Part shown: positions 53,346 to 64,000 of the stretch, piece after piece | Layout of the letters: each line of letters opens with the position of its first letter | Position numbering within the stretch: position 1 is the first letter of the stretch | Assembly (NCBI RefSeq): GCF_000499845.2 | Contig: NC_023759.2 | Coordinates: 48,024,172-48,088,171, forward strand | From: Phaseolus vulgaris | Taxonomy: Eukaryota > Streptophyta > Magnoliopsida > Fabales > Fabaceae | DNA: 64,000 nucleotides | Direction: 5' to 3' | Notes under the pieces: model-generated | The model's input: the letters and a program-made list of their open reading frames with translations, nothing else | Databases searched by the model: none | Told to the model about the DNA's origin: nothing | Made by a program: the position numbers and the translations under genes

Positions 53346-55902
53346 ATGACATCAAAAAGAACCTATGCCGAGGAGGATCTTCAGAATAGTGATGACACCA
53401 ATCTTCAAACTTTTGCTAAGAGGGGACGCCGTGAGGCCACTCTGTGAGTGTTATTGTTTCCATGTCTGTTAACTTTTCAAGCACCTTCTTCTAACCTTTT
53501 CCTCTTTCTTTTGTGGTTATTGTGCAGTACCGTTACTGCTCCTGAGCTTCGCAAATTGGTAAGCATACAATAAGCTTCTATTCGTCATCGACTCAAGTAT
53601 ATTAGAAATTGTAAAATTGTGTAATTTGTGTTGTTAACTCTGTTGTTGTTCTGTTCCCTAACTAGTTCGAGGAGTATATTCCACCTATTCTCCAGCGTCA
53701 CTGGCCCCCGTGGTTTGTTTCTCTTGTTATACACTCTTTCTTTCACCACCATCACTCTGTTATTTCAATTGAAACTTACGGTTAATTTTGTGTTTCCAAT
53801 TTAGTTGCCGATGCTGCCATAACCATCAGGGTGGAAGTTCTGGAAGCAAAGATTTGCAATTGTGCTTCGTCAATGGATTGCCTCAAGTAATTTTCACCAT
53901 GGGCTATCTCACAGCTGAGGGAGGTGGTTCACTTGAAATTGAGCTGCGTTATTCTGCATCGCAGCAACGCGTTGACAAAGAGGAGCTTTCGACCTTGAAG
54001 GCTCAGATCTATTTGCTGGATGGTGATTTTGAAAACGAGGACTGGACTGCTGAGGAATTTGATCGAAAAATTGTGAAACCAAGAGAGGGGAAGGGACCAT
54101 TACTTAAAGGAAAAACGGATACTAAAATTGAAAAAGGTGTTGGTTTTATCAATAATAGGATGGTTACGGTTACTGATAATTCTGCCTCCACAAGAACCAG
54201 AACGTTTCGGTTGGGAGTTAGAATCGTAGGATCTAATTCCTCTGGAGCAAGAATCAGAGAAGCTATAAGCGAACCCTTCAGGGTCAAGGATAAACGTGGA
54301 AAGTGTAAGTCCTTAACCATGACACAACTCATTTTCATTGTTTTTTGGGTAAATCATGTTTTAAATGTTTTAGTTTTCGATATATTTTTATTATTTCAGC
54401 GACCATTAAACACGAGGTTCCATCCTTGAACGATGATGTATGGCGTCTGAAGCACATTGGAAGAACGGGTGAGCTTCGCAAGCAGCTTTCCCAGAAAGGA
54501 ATAAAAACTGTGAAGGATCTCTTGCGGTTGAACACAATGGGTTCATTACGGGAGGTAAATATAACTTTTTAAACATTCTTACGTGTGGAACAATGATTCT
54601 GTACTTTGGTTCTTTCTTGATGATGTACTTGAAAAGTGGAATCTGAGTTTTGAATAAATCTGTTAGTTTCAACTAGGATTCATTTTCCTTATATCTAAAT
54701 GAATAGTTGCTACAAATTAACAAATAGTCTTTTAAGTTAGCTATATATAGTTTTCTATAACTCATGAATAATCCTTCAAGCACATAGCTTTATTTATAAA
54801 AGTGATTAGTCCTGACATGAATATTTGACCTTTCTTATTTTCACATGTGAAAGTAGAAATTCGGCAAGACTAATAATACATGGGACAAAATCATTGAACA
54901 TGCTAAAGATTGTGAACTAGATGATTATGAGCGCTACTCGTATCGGTGTCGTGCTGGGGAACAAGATACATCTGTTTCCCTTGTCTTTAACTGCATCTAT
55001 GAGCTCGAGGAGGTAATTTTTAATGAGCAACATCGTTCTCTGCAATCTCTGAACAGGGAGGAGAAGGTTTGTAATTTTTCTTCCGATTCTAAATATTGAT
55101 TCCTTGGCTTATACATCTTTCTGGAGTGAAGTTTACTGCCTCATACAGTTCTTAAATTTAATGATTCATATATAATAGTATAGTACTTCTTAATTGGAAC
55201 TGATCAAGATATACATTGTAACTGGCAGAGGTTCGTGGAAAATATTAAACTGGAAGCATACTCAAATCCACAGAAGATGGAGCTAATTGAGACACCAACA
55301 CGTGACATAGTGACTATGTTAACAGATACACAGGTGACATCATCGAGTGCTCCATATCAAGGTCTGCAACTGCCAGGTACTGTCTGTTTTCTGCACGACC
55401 ACTTTTGTGCATGAAGAACATTTGTTTCTTTTGTGCCTTTAAAACTATAACATGTATGATGGGAGAGTACGAGGAGAAGTTATTTTTAGCAACTCAAAGC
55501 GTTTATTTTTTTCTTTTCTATTTCCCTCAAATATACAAAATTTGTAGGGAAATGTTCCGTCCTAGGCTTGAAATTTTGGTTTAGTATGAGATTGGTAAGT
55601 GGTGATTATTGGCTCTTAAAAGCTTATCCGATGAATGTGCAGGCCAATCAGAAACATGGACAGGTATCTTTCCATCATTTGTAGATGATCCCTTGTGGAT
55701 ACTTGCCGACCAATGGGAGCAACCAAACCTTTTATCCTTTGGAGGTGGTGACGATGGAGCATCATATAGCCAATACAACCATTCCTTTTTGCTCAACACT
55801 GCTGGGTACATGTCAACCAAGACTGTTTGGAAGAAAGTCAGAAATGCTTTCAAATGTGTCTTCAGATTGCATATGGCTAAAATGCGCTCAGAATTGAATT
55901 GA
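53346..55902 (+). CDS. CBP60: CALMODULIN-BINDING PROTEIN 60-like, gene 2 (482 aa)
   Basis: Exons: 53346-53443, 53528-53558, 53666-53712, 53805-54304, 54400-54554, 54857-55066, 55229-55376, 55643-55902, with the same exon number and phases as gene 1. Starts MTSKRTYAEEDLQ. The core is intact: LQLCFVNGLPQVIFT, LSTLKAQIYLLDGDF, DWTAEEFDRKIVKPREGKGPLLKG, TRTFRLGVRIVG, AISEPFRVKDKRGK, PSLNDDVWRLKHIGRTGELRK, LVFNCIYELEE. An unusual cluster PCCRCCHNH sits just before the core at the exon 3/4 junction. The C-terminus VWKKVRNAFKCVFRLHMAKM (~458-477) is basic and amphipathic and aligns with the calmodulin-binding tail of gene 1, though shorter. It likely still binds calmodulin, but that is an inference. 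Confidence 0.9.
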
Positions 55903-58461
55903 ACTCATTGCTTCTTCAATTGTGTTTTCCAAAGTCAATTTCTGTACTTGGTTAATCAACTATTAATTTACAAACCAATTTGTTGTTTGTTGTGTAAAAA
56001 TGGCATCACAAAATGTTTTAGTTATATTGCTGTTTTTGTTGGTTGTTCAAATATAATAATATTCCCATTAACACTTAAGCCCTAACGGTTGCTAGTAGTT
56101 TCCATCTGTTCAAATATTTTAAAAATTATATATATATCCACGTATATTAGAATTTTAAAATTAAAAAAACAACTGAAGTTGACCGAGCAAGTCAAGCTCC
56201 TCAGAATATCATTATACCAGATCTCAAATCTTGGGAAACAAAAAAAAAGAAAATTCATATTTTACTGCTACCTTAAAAAACCCAGGTCCCTGTTGGTTTT
56301 TTTGTTCTTCTTCTTCTCTTCGTTGGGTAGACAAGGCCACGAAGAATCTCCCCATGTTCAAAATAGCTTCTGCGCAGGTCAGTTACCATACTATAATTCT
56401 ATTACACACCCTATACTCTTCAGCTTCTAAATTTTTCAACAAATCAAATCTTTGTTCTTCTTCGCATACTTTCTCGTAAGTAAAAACAATAACGAAACTT
56501 CAAGGTTTTTCACTCCTTTCTCACGACTTCATGTCACCATGAATCACTCCAAAGTCTTTTCAACAGCGTATCTGCATATCTTTCTTTTTCTTTTTCTTTT
56601 TTTTCTTCATTTCTCTTTCAAATTGATAAAAGAAATTACTTGGACTCTCGTTCTTTTTTTCCCTTTTGGTCAACTGTCAGTCTGTCTTTAATGATAAATT
56701 TCAATCCAGGAAGAAAAATTAGGTGGAAAATCGTAGAAAAGAGAAAAAAAAAATATACTGTATGAGAAAATTACATAAGCACATGCTTAGAGAAAAAAAA
56801 TAAATATAACGTGTAATATAATATCATAAAGAAAAATAGAAGAAAAAAATATGTATAGAATGTTTTCAATCATGAATTTCCATAATATTTGACCCTTTTT
56901 ATAACGAGGAACCCATGATATACCAGCTCATAAATTTCTTTTGTAAGTAGTAGTTGACCAGAAATTTATCATGGGCCTGGGTTCCTCACCCGAACATATC
57001 TGTGACCTATGTTGTGCCTTTAATTGATGTACGAGTATGACAGTTTTTCACCGTTCTGATTCCTGGTTCATGAAACCTTTGCAATAAAATATACAAAATT
57101 GAAAGCTAAATTTGTTTAATTAACAAATGCTATATACAAGTTGAAATTGATTAGTTTACTTTCTAAGCATTCGTTTCTGGCATTGATTTTCACTATTCTA
57201 TATTCTTCCAGCGCCGCAATGAGTATTGCGAATTATAAAATTCTTTTAGGTCACATGCTTAAGTTTGGTAATAGTTTTAAAGTGAGCTTTTGTAATTTTT
57301 ATTATGTATTTGTCCATTTTGTCACTGTTTGTCCAAAAGCCAAATGAGCACAAATTCATATAGGGTACAGTGTGCATGAAAACATATGTATATTGCTGAA
57401 TGAGTTTTGAACGCTGCTCATTCTCATTCACATTCAAATTTTGAATAACAGATCCTTTTTGCAGTATGAGATTAGTAATATTTTTTTGTTTGTCGTTTAC
57501 TTAAAGTAGTTAAATGTAAGGAATTGGATTTTATAGAGTTGTCAAACAAGCACCTCCAAGAAATTCCAAGCACTATATCTTCAATGGTTGTTAATGAATA
57601 ATACAAATCTGATTTCATAAATATTACCACGAATGGGAATGTGAGGGAAAAGTCGTAGTAGTTTGTTATGTGTGACATCCAAATGTTGCATGTTAGTTTT
57701 GAATGCTTTGAAACTGTTTTACAGCATCTGGAGAATATCCAAAATGACGAAGTTCCTCAGCAATTTTCTCAGGTTTCAGCTGTGGAAAGTTTTCTTCGTT
57801 AAATATTTAATTATATCCTTCGTTTGTATACTGAATGCATTGCACAACTAAAGTGTCGCAGTCACTCAGTAATATCAACACATTCGACCGTAAGAAATAC
57901 TGTAAAATACAAATCCTTGTTTTGCACACGCTTTTGTGGAAAATTGCTCATTTACTCTCACTGCCCGCGTCGAACGACTACGTACCTTCCTTATTACGCG
58001 TGTAATGGTGACACTGCACACTTTTTTTTTTAGATTATACCAGTTTTTGTAGCTAGTCGTTTTCCTTCATGCAGTCATCACAATGAGTTGAATTATACTA
58101 CGCCAAAACTACTAAATTTTAGAGATAAACTTCATTCAAATATTGCAATTTTTTTTTTTGAAATTGAATAATTTGTAATTGTAAATTGTTGTTAAACGCG
58201 TTCGTGTTAGCAATTGGGGAGAGAAGAGAGTGAGAGGCGTAACAAGCATAAAGAAGCCACTTCTTCTTCTAGGAAATATCGTTGCAGGGACCATAGCTAA
58301 ATTCTTAAAATTTCCTCGAACCTTCTTTCTTTGCCGAGTTTTCGAAACCCTATCATCTATAGAAATATCCCGCCACCAATTAGGAGATTCAGAAAAAGAT
58401 TACTTTTATCGATCGAGTTGCTGATTTGATCGAGATTCTTCACTTTTTTCTCTTGAAACTG
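55903..58461. other. Spacer between CBP60-like genes 2 and 3
   Basis: AT-rich. A CT-rich block at 56290-56470 includes an exon-like stretch ending at a donor (GCGCAG|GTCAG near 56378), unassigned. A possible minus-strand exon lies at 57693-57806. The last ~250 bp are gene 3 promoter/5' UTR; no clear TATA box. Confidence 0.5.
57693..57806 (-). pseudogene. Orphan exon-like fragment, unidentified
   Basis: The minus strand reads FPQLKPEKIAEELRHFGYSP followed by DAVKQFQSIQN and a TAA stop. The composition looks protein-like, unlike the neighbouring A/T-driven frames. No matching upstream exon was found, so it is probably a gene fragment captured or left behind here. Family not recognised. Confidence 0.25.
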
Positions 58462-61153
58462 ATGGAATCCAGCAGACAATCCCATCAAGAGGAGGGTAAT
58501 GAAGAGCGGAGACGTGAACGTCAAGATTCACAACTATCGGAAACCCGCCGGTAATATTATCTCAACTAATGTGAATTCTTTTAAAGAATTCTACAACATT
58601 AATTAAAAATTCCTTTGCATAATGTTTTATTCCTGTTCTTAGTTACTTTATTGCATGTGCAGCCTCATTAGAGGTCTTAGGTATGCGCGTCTCATTTGGA
58701 ATGACCTGAGTCCGTACTTGGCAGATACAGTTGGAAATCTGGTAACAATCTTGTCACTTTTTCTTTGTAAGAGTGTGTTATGTTGTTAACGACAACTGCT
58801 ATTGATTCATGTTGTTTTTCCTCAACTAGGTACGAGAGGAGTTGGAACGCCGACTAGTTTCAAGGTTCGTTTCTCTTTTGTCTTGATATTGTTTTATCAA
58901 ATGAAACAATTATTTGTGTTCCTTAATTATGATTGTTGTTGCTGAGAGTTATCTGAGTAATGTTGATACGGCTTTTAAATTAGTATTCAAACTGAAGTAT
59001 CTCGAGCCCGCAGATGCTTGAAGCTGGTTTTTAGGAATGAATTGCCTGATACAATTTATACTTTCTCCAAGATCAAAGACGGACACAACAATCCTCTTAA
59101 GGTTGTTCTTTGGGATACTGAATCTGGGTCTATAGTTTCTGATGAAGATGATCCACTGTCTTCGATCAAGGTAGAGATTTGCGTCCTTGATGGTGACTTT
59201 AATTCAGATGACAGTGAAAATTGGAGCAAAGAATTCAACTCCAAAATCTTACGTCAAAGGGACAATAGAGGGCAGTTACTGAAAGGAGATACTGTTATTG
59301 CACTTGAAAATGGAGAAGGTTTCCTCAATGAATTATCATTCACTGATAACTCAAGTTGGATAAGAACACGACGTTTCAGGTTAGGAGTCGTTGTGAAATC
59401 AAATTTGAATAACGCAGTAAACATCAGGGAAGGTATAAGTAAACCTTTTACTGTCAAGAACTACAGGAGTGACTGTAAGTATTCACCACTGTGTCACTTC
59501 TTTCGTTTTTTACTTTTTCTGCAAATCATGCTGGAATGGTATCAGATGTTAAGTTTAATCATTCTAGATTTTAGTTAGTTATTCATTAGGGTTTAAATAT
59601 TCATTAGTGATAGTGATTCCTATTGTTCGCATTAAAATTCATATTTTTATATCTACATATATATTTTCTCATATTACTGTTTTATTTTATACTTTGTAAA
59701 CTATTTTCTATATGAATATTTTGAACTTTACAAAATTCAGATAAAAATATACAGAAAACATATTTTTTTTTTTAAATAATCTTTAGAGAAAAGTCTGTTG
59801 TGTATATTCTAATTACTTTTCATCCATACATAAAGGATTAAAAAGTTAAAAATATATGAACAAAGACTAGATATATTTTCAATAGATTAAAATAGAATAT
59901 TTTTTGTAAGGATTAAATAAGTAGTTATATATATATATATATATACACATTTTATTAGTTTATTTTTTTTATTAACTTCTATTTTATTATGTAAACAATA
60001 GTCATTTAAGGTATTTCGTGCGACTGACATGTGATTTGGTCATTCCAGTGAACAAGAGACAGAATCCATCCCCCAATGATGAAGTATGGCATTTGAAACA
60101 TATATCAAAAAAAGGGAAAGCTTTTGAGCAGCTTTCTAAGAACGGGATACACACTGTTGAGGATCTGTTGAATGAGCATGAAACCAATCCATCATCTTTG
60201 CAAGAGGTATTAAGGAAGATAATATTTGTATGCATCGTTTATATAGCTATATGAGTTGTGTGCAAAATTTCATCTGAATCTTTTGTTCTGCAAGTGTAGA
60301 AACTGGGCAATATTTGTAAAAGGAAACGGGAAGAAATTATTAAGCAGGCTAAGAAAGCAAAGTATGATAAGACTGGTGTTGCTGAAATGATATCTGATGG
60401 ACAAAATTATCAATCAGAGAATAATAGTCACAACTCCGATCAGAGGGTACTCATCTGCATATCTTATTATTTCATCAATTATCTCACTTAAAAGGCTATA
60501 TAATTTTTGTTTCTCTCTCCCTTATTTACCTTCTTTTTCTTCATTATATACTTTCTTCTTTTTGTCTTTTGGGTCTCACAGGTTGACTGCATAAGAGAAT
60601 AATAGAATTTCCAAATTTGAAAATGTTGATTTGTTCACAATTGTTGGTTCCACACTTTGAGAAACTGTTTGGAGTGAATTTACTGCTTCACAATCTCTTT
60701 TCTATATAAAATATAATGATTCTTGTATTATACCATAAGAAACCCTACTTAATTGAATGATCTTGCATGTAAAAGTTTGAGGGGTCTGGTGCAGATTGAG
60801 CTGATAAAGCATGACTTCGAGAAAACATGGACACAAGCTACTAACAATGGTGCTCCTGATCAAGATAACTGCCTAATTGCTGACGAAGGTATTATCAAGA
60901 AATATAATTAATTTTTGTTAATTTTCTCTTTGCCTTTTATTAATTACTATATTTAAAAGGAGAAGGGCGTTTTACTTTAATACATTTATTTTTCATTTCA
61001 GAAGGAATGCCTTTGCTATTCTGGTCATCAGGTTTTGGCAGTACCTCTACTCCATCTGACATAAGCCCTTTGTTCTTTCCCGGTGACGATGAAGCAGCAC
61101 CAACCAATCATCATTCTTCTTTACCCAACAAAGGAAAAAACAAAATGGTTTGA
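58462..61153 (+). CDS. CBP60: CALMODULIN-BINDING PROTEIN 60-like, gene 3 (414 aa, C-terminus truncated)
   Basis: Exons: 58462-58550, 58663-58741, 58830-58864, 58984-59474, 60049-60206, 60300-60446, 60795-60888, 61002-61153; the phases match genes 1 and 2. Starts MESSRQSHQEEGNEERR. Core: LKLVFRNELPDTIYT, LSSIKVEICVLDGDF, FTDNSSWIRTRRFRLG, GISKPFTVKN, PSPNDEVWHLKHISKKGKAF. Exon 6 is short (49 codons against 68 and 70) and lacks the LxFNxIYxL block. The protein stops at KGKNKMV, before the tail helix. Just beyond the stop, other frames read WFDIMEVL and WHAAKAK, matching gene 1's WCKIGFVL and RHAAAKR, so the calmodulin-binding tail was lost by frameshift. It may be a DNA-binding member freed from calmodulin, or a gene starting to decay. 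Confidence 0.85.
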
Positions 61154-61559
61154 CATAATGGAAGTGCTTTCAAGTGTGGGTCACATGGCATGCAGCTAAG
61201 GCCAAAACTTTTTGGCCGCCAGTGTTGACTATAACTCTATTTCTAGGTTAATAAATAGACTCATTTATGTTATATGTAACTAATTAATTTGTTAATTCAT
61301 TGATTTCTACTTAAGGATTCAATTGGTTTCCTGTAGAAATTATTGCTTGCAAACAGTTGTGCTGGAATTTAATGGTTCCACCTCAACCTTCATAATTGTA
61401 TTCATGTGGCGTTTTTAAGAATATTCCATTTATCTTTTTTGAATAAAAATCTGTTTCGTTTTGTGATTTGACAATAAATTACAACTTTCCAATAAAAATA
61501 TGGCAAAATGTACATGCTATAATTTAAGTATGATTTGCTGATAAAATGTATTTCCATTT
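61154..61559. other. 3' flank of CBP60-like gene 3
   Basis: The first ~60 bases are the eroded former tail exon; then 3' UTR and AT-rich spacer. Confidence 0.5.
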
Positions 61560-62930
61560 TTAAGCGTCAGATACCAATTTTTTTTATTTAGATTTTTATA
61601 TGTTAAATACCATTTTTTATCTTTAGGACAGAAGGCTATCCTAAAGATATTTTCTAACTTCATGGTCCATTGATCTAAGTAGTGATATTTTCATTGAACT
61701 TAGGCGGTTGTGTCTCATGAACTCAATGAGTCTCATTTGCTTTTGACACTGACTAACATAGGAAGTGGCTGTAGTAGATCTAGCAGTCTCTTAATGATGC
61801 ATTATTGTCGGATGATTCTGAGTCATTGTCATATTTTGTTGTTGAATGACATTAGTCACCATCTCTATGACTCTGACAATCTGATTCATCTCAGAGGAAG
61901 ATTGTGAAGGGTAGGAGGTCTAGGTTATAAGATAAAAAAAAACAAAAAAAAAACTAAAGATTAAACTCAAAAAATTTAAAACAATTATATAATTTCTTAA
62001 CAAATCAATCTAAAGCACAAACAAACAACCCCATAATCCTTATGATACCATAATGTAACATCCCTATTTTTTGTAGTCACATCTAATAATATAACATGCA
62101 TACAATATGTAATTAACATATAAACATATACAACTATCTCATATTCTATCCCAAAATATATCCTTCTTCATAAGGATTTTAATATATACACAAATATTTA
62201 AAAACAAAACATTCAAAATAAAAACATGCATACAATATGTAATTAACATATAAACATATACAACTATCTCATATTCTATCCCAAAATATATCCTTCTTCA
62301 TAAGGATTTTAATATATACACAAATATTTAAAAACAAAACATTCAAAATAAAAACATCTCACTTTCCAACGGCCTAATAATGAGCTCTATCACGTGCAAC
62401 CCCATTTGCTCTCGTGTAAATACACAATCATCATAGATGAAGAAAACAAAATATAAAGTCATAAATTCTCATACATTTTTACAAAATGATCAAATATGTC
62501 ACATACTTCATCATTCACATTTCTCATGTCAGACTTCTACTGACCCATATACTCAAACATTGACTTGACTTTCTGAAAACTCATGCGTTGACTTAAACGT
62601 AGAGATTTGCATTTGTCATACTACCTATGTGAAATCCACATAATTATGCACATAAAATAATCTCAATATCATATAACCTAGGATGACAAGGTTAACTCAT
62701 ATGATATAAAATATCATTTTATACTTCAAATCGAAAATCATATGAATCTCATTCGATTCTCTCAACACCTGATAATTTTCATGGATGTGATTCTGAGGAG
62801 TTATGATATATACCTCTTTCCATATGAATCAGTAGTTAATGCACATCTTAAACAATCTCAACACGTTATTTTCTTTCTTGAAAATACTATTGATAGCTGT
62901 CGTTTTGCTGTCAAATTAATATGATTCTAG
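61560..62930 (-). mobile_element. Decayed Ty3/gypsy element: gag start, primer site and 5' LTR
   Basis: On the minus strand, 61730-61600 shows gag-like pieces in shifting frames (QPPKFNENIT; DQWTMKLENIFRIAFCPKDK), with stops. Upstream, TGGTATCATAAGG (62050-62038) resembles the initiator tRNA-Met primer site and lies three bases from TGTAACATCCC (62054), a usual LTR edge of Tekay-like gypsy elements. The LTR right boundary is unclear. Inactive remnant. Confidence 0.55.
62093..62352. repeat. Perfect tandem duplication, 2 x 130 bp
   Basis: The block starting AACATGCATACAATATGTAA at 62093 repeats without visible change from 62223. It lies inside the decayed LTR and must be much younger than the LTR itself, or be an assembly artefact. 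Confidence 0.85.
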
Positions 62931-62936
62931 CGTAGA

Positions 62937-64000
62937 CTTGCCTAACACTAGAGAGATGATAATATAGTTGTGGTCAGATGACCCCAAGTCGTCTCCCAAC
63001 GAATCCAATAGTAATTTCAGTGAATAGAATTCAAAACCTATCTGCAAACAATGAAAATTAGAAATAATAGTAAAGAAATAGGGGTTGTGATCGCTTAGCA
63101 AGAAAATATAAATGATGATTCGAATCAGTAAAGAATGCAGATTGACTCCCAAGTTCTTCCACCAATGAATTCTTCACAGGCTCTCTAAAGATTATTCTTT
63201 TCTCAATCCTCAGCAGAGTTAAACTAGATTGAACATGCGCCAAACCTAATTCAACTGAAGCTCACCAGTAAAGCATGCGTCTACCGGTTTAATCAATACC
63301 CACTTTGTTCCATGCGTATACTCCATGGGAATGCTTATCTCCTCTCTCTTGAATCATGCGCCCAAGAAATTAATTAGAACAATACGAACTAACTAAGAAA
63401 CCAAAGTTTAAGATAAGGAAGACTCTCAATCATGCGTTCAAGTACAACCTCTCACAAAAACTAGTTTTCCAGGAGATTAGACAATAAAAACAACTGCTAT
63501 AGAGAATTAAAAATAGAAACTTTTATTGATCAGAACCTCAGAACTCAATGGGGAATCACAAAGGAATCAACCAAAAGGTTTAGCTTTCCATGCGGAGGCA
63601 AAAGAATTACAAATAAGAAAAGAAACTAAGAAAACCCTATGAAGCTCTCTCCCTTTCTACTTGATGCTTGTGTCCTTTTATAAGGCTTTTCTGCTCCAAG
63701 GATCTTGGGAAAATATTGCAGTTTAGATTTTGTAAACAGTTTCCACTTTCCATAATTCTTTTTATTTTGCAGAAGATTTGCTTCCAATTCTGTTTCTGGA
63801 ATCTTGTAGCTTTTATTTTCTCTTTCTTCTCCAACAGAATTTGTTTTCTGTTTTGATTCAAAGAAGCAACTTGAACTTTTGCATATTTGGCCCATTCACA
63901 AAGGTAGATGCTTCAGATCATTTACCCTAAAAACACAAAATTAACAATAATAATAGTTAAGGCCTAAATAAACCCAATTATAAGAATATTAATTAAAACA
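62937..64000 (-). mobile_element. LTR-like sequence, continues past window
   Basis: CAAGTCGTCTCCCAACGAATCC near the left edge resembles the left part of LTRs of the same general type as the nested element's LTR. On the minus strand TATAAAAG (63682-63675) would be its promoter. No coding sequence. The boundary and family cannot be settled within the window. Confidence 0.45.

Noticed and set aside
58230..58424. 64-codon frame just upstream of CBP60-like gene 3
   Set aside because: Begins at GTG rather than ATG, in the promoter/5' UTR of gene 3; no domain.

Overview
The window looks like nuclear DNA of a flowering plant, most likely a papilionoid legume of the Phaseolus/Vigna/soybean type. That guess rests on the very AT-rich intergenic DNA, GT-AG introns, the nested LTR retrotransposons and the style of the proteins. 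No species can be named from sequence alone. There are seven intron-aware gene models. I worked out splice sites by eye, and reading-frame phase is kept at every junction of the multi-exon genes.

Layout. 1-3335 (+): 3' part of a protein disulfide isomerase gene (PDIL2-1/PDI-A6 type), cut by the window edge. 8052-9047 (-): a single-exon DUF1645 protein. 9955-25316: a 15.4-kb Ty3/gypsy element of the Tat lineage with two 1,044-bp LTRs, an ATATA target duplication, gag-pol on the minus strand and an antisense ORF on the plus strand. A 3.9-kb non-coding element with only one LTR is nested inside that antisense ORF. 26982-30841 (-): a 911-aa VARLMGL/DUF4378 protein of the TON1-recruiting-motif (TRM) type. 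31.4-38.1 kb: AT-rich DNA with a decayed Copia reverse transcriptase and CACTA-like and MITE-like debris. 38093-38395 (-): a 100-aa DUF3511 protein. 38.6-45.4 kb: AT-rich DNA with a candidate 1.5-kb inverted-repeat element.

45594-61153 (+): three tandem CBP60 (CALMODULIN-BINDING PROTEIN 60)-like genes of 587, 482 and 414 aa. They share the same eight-exon layout and splice phases but differ strongly at their N- and C-termini. The third has lost the C-terminal basic, tryptophan-containing helix that corresponds to the family's calmodulin-binding tail, and its eroded remains can be seen just past the stop. 61.5-64 kb: a decayed gypsy gag/PBS/LTR segment with a perfect 130-bp tandem duplication, then an LTR-like sequence running off the window.

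How it fits together. The host genes are unrelated housekeeping or regulatory genes, except the CBP60 array, which is a locally amplified immune/salicylate-regulator-type family diverging in its calcium-sensing end. The most unusual structure is the nested one-LTR insertion. It ends at its polypurine tract instead of a second LTR and is flanked by a 12-bp duplication, which does not fit ordinary integrase-mediated insertion.
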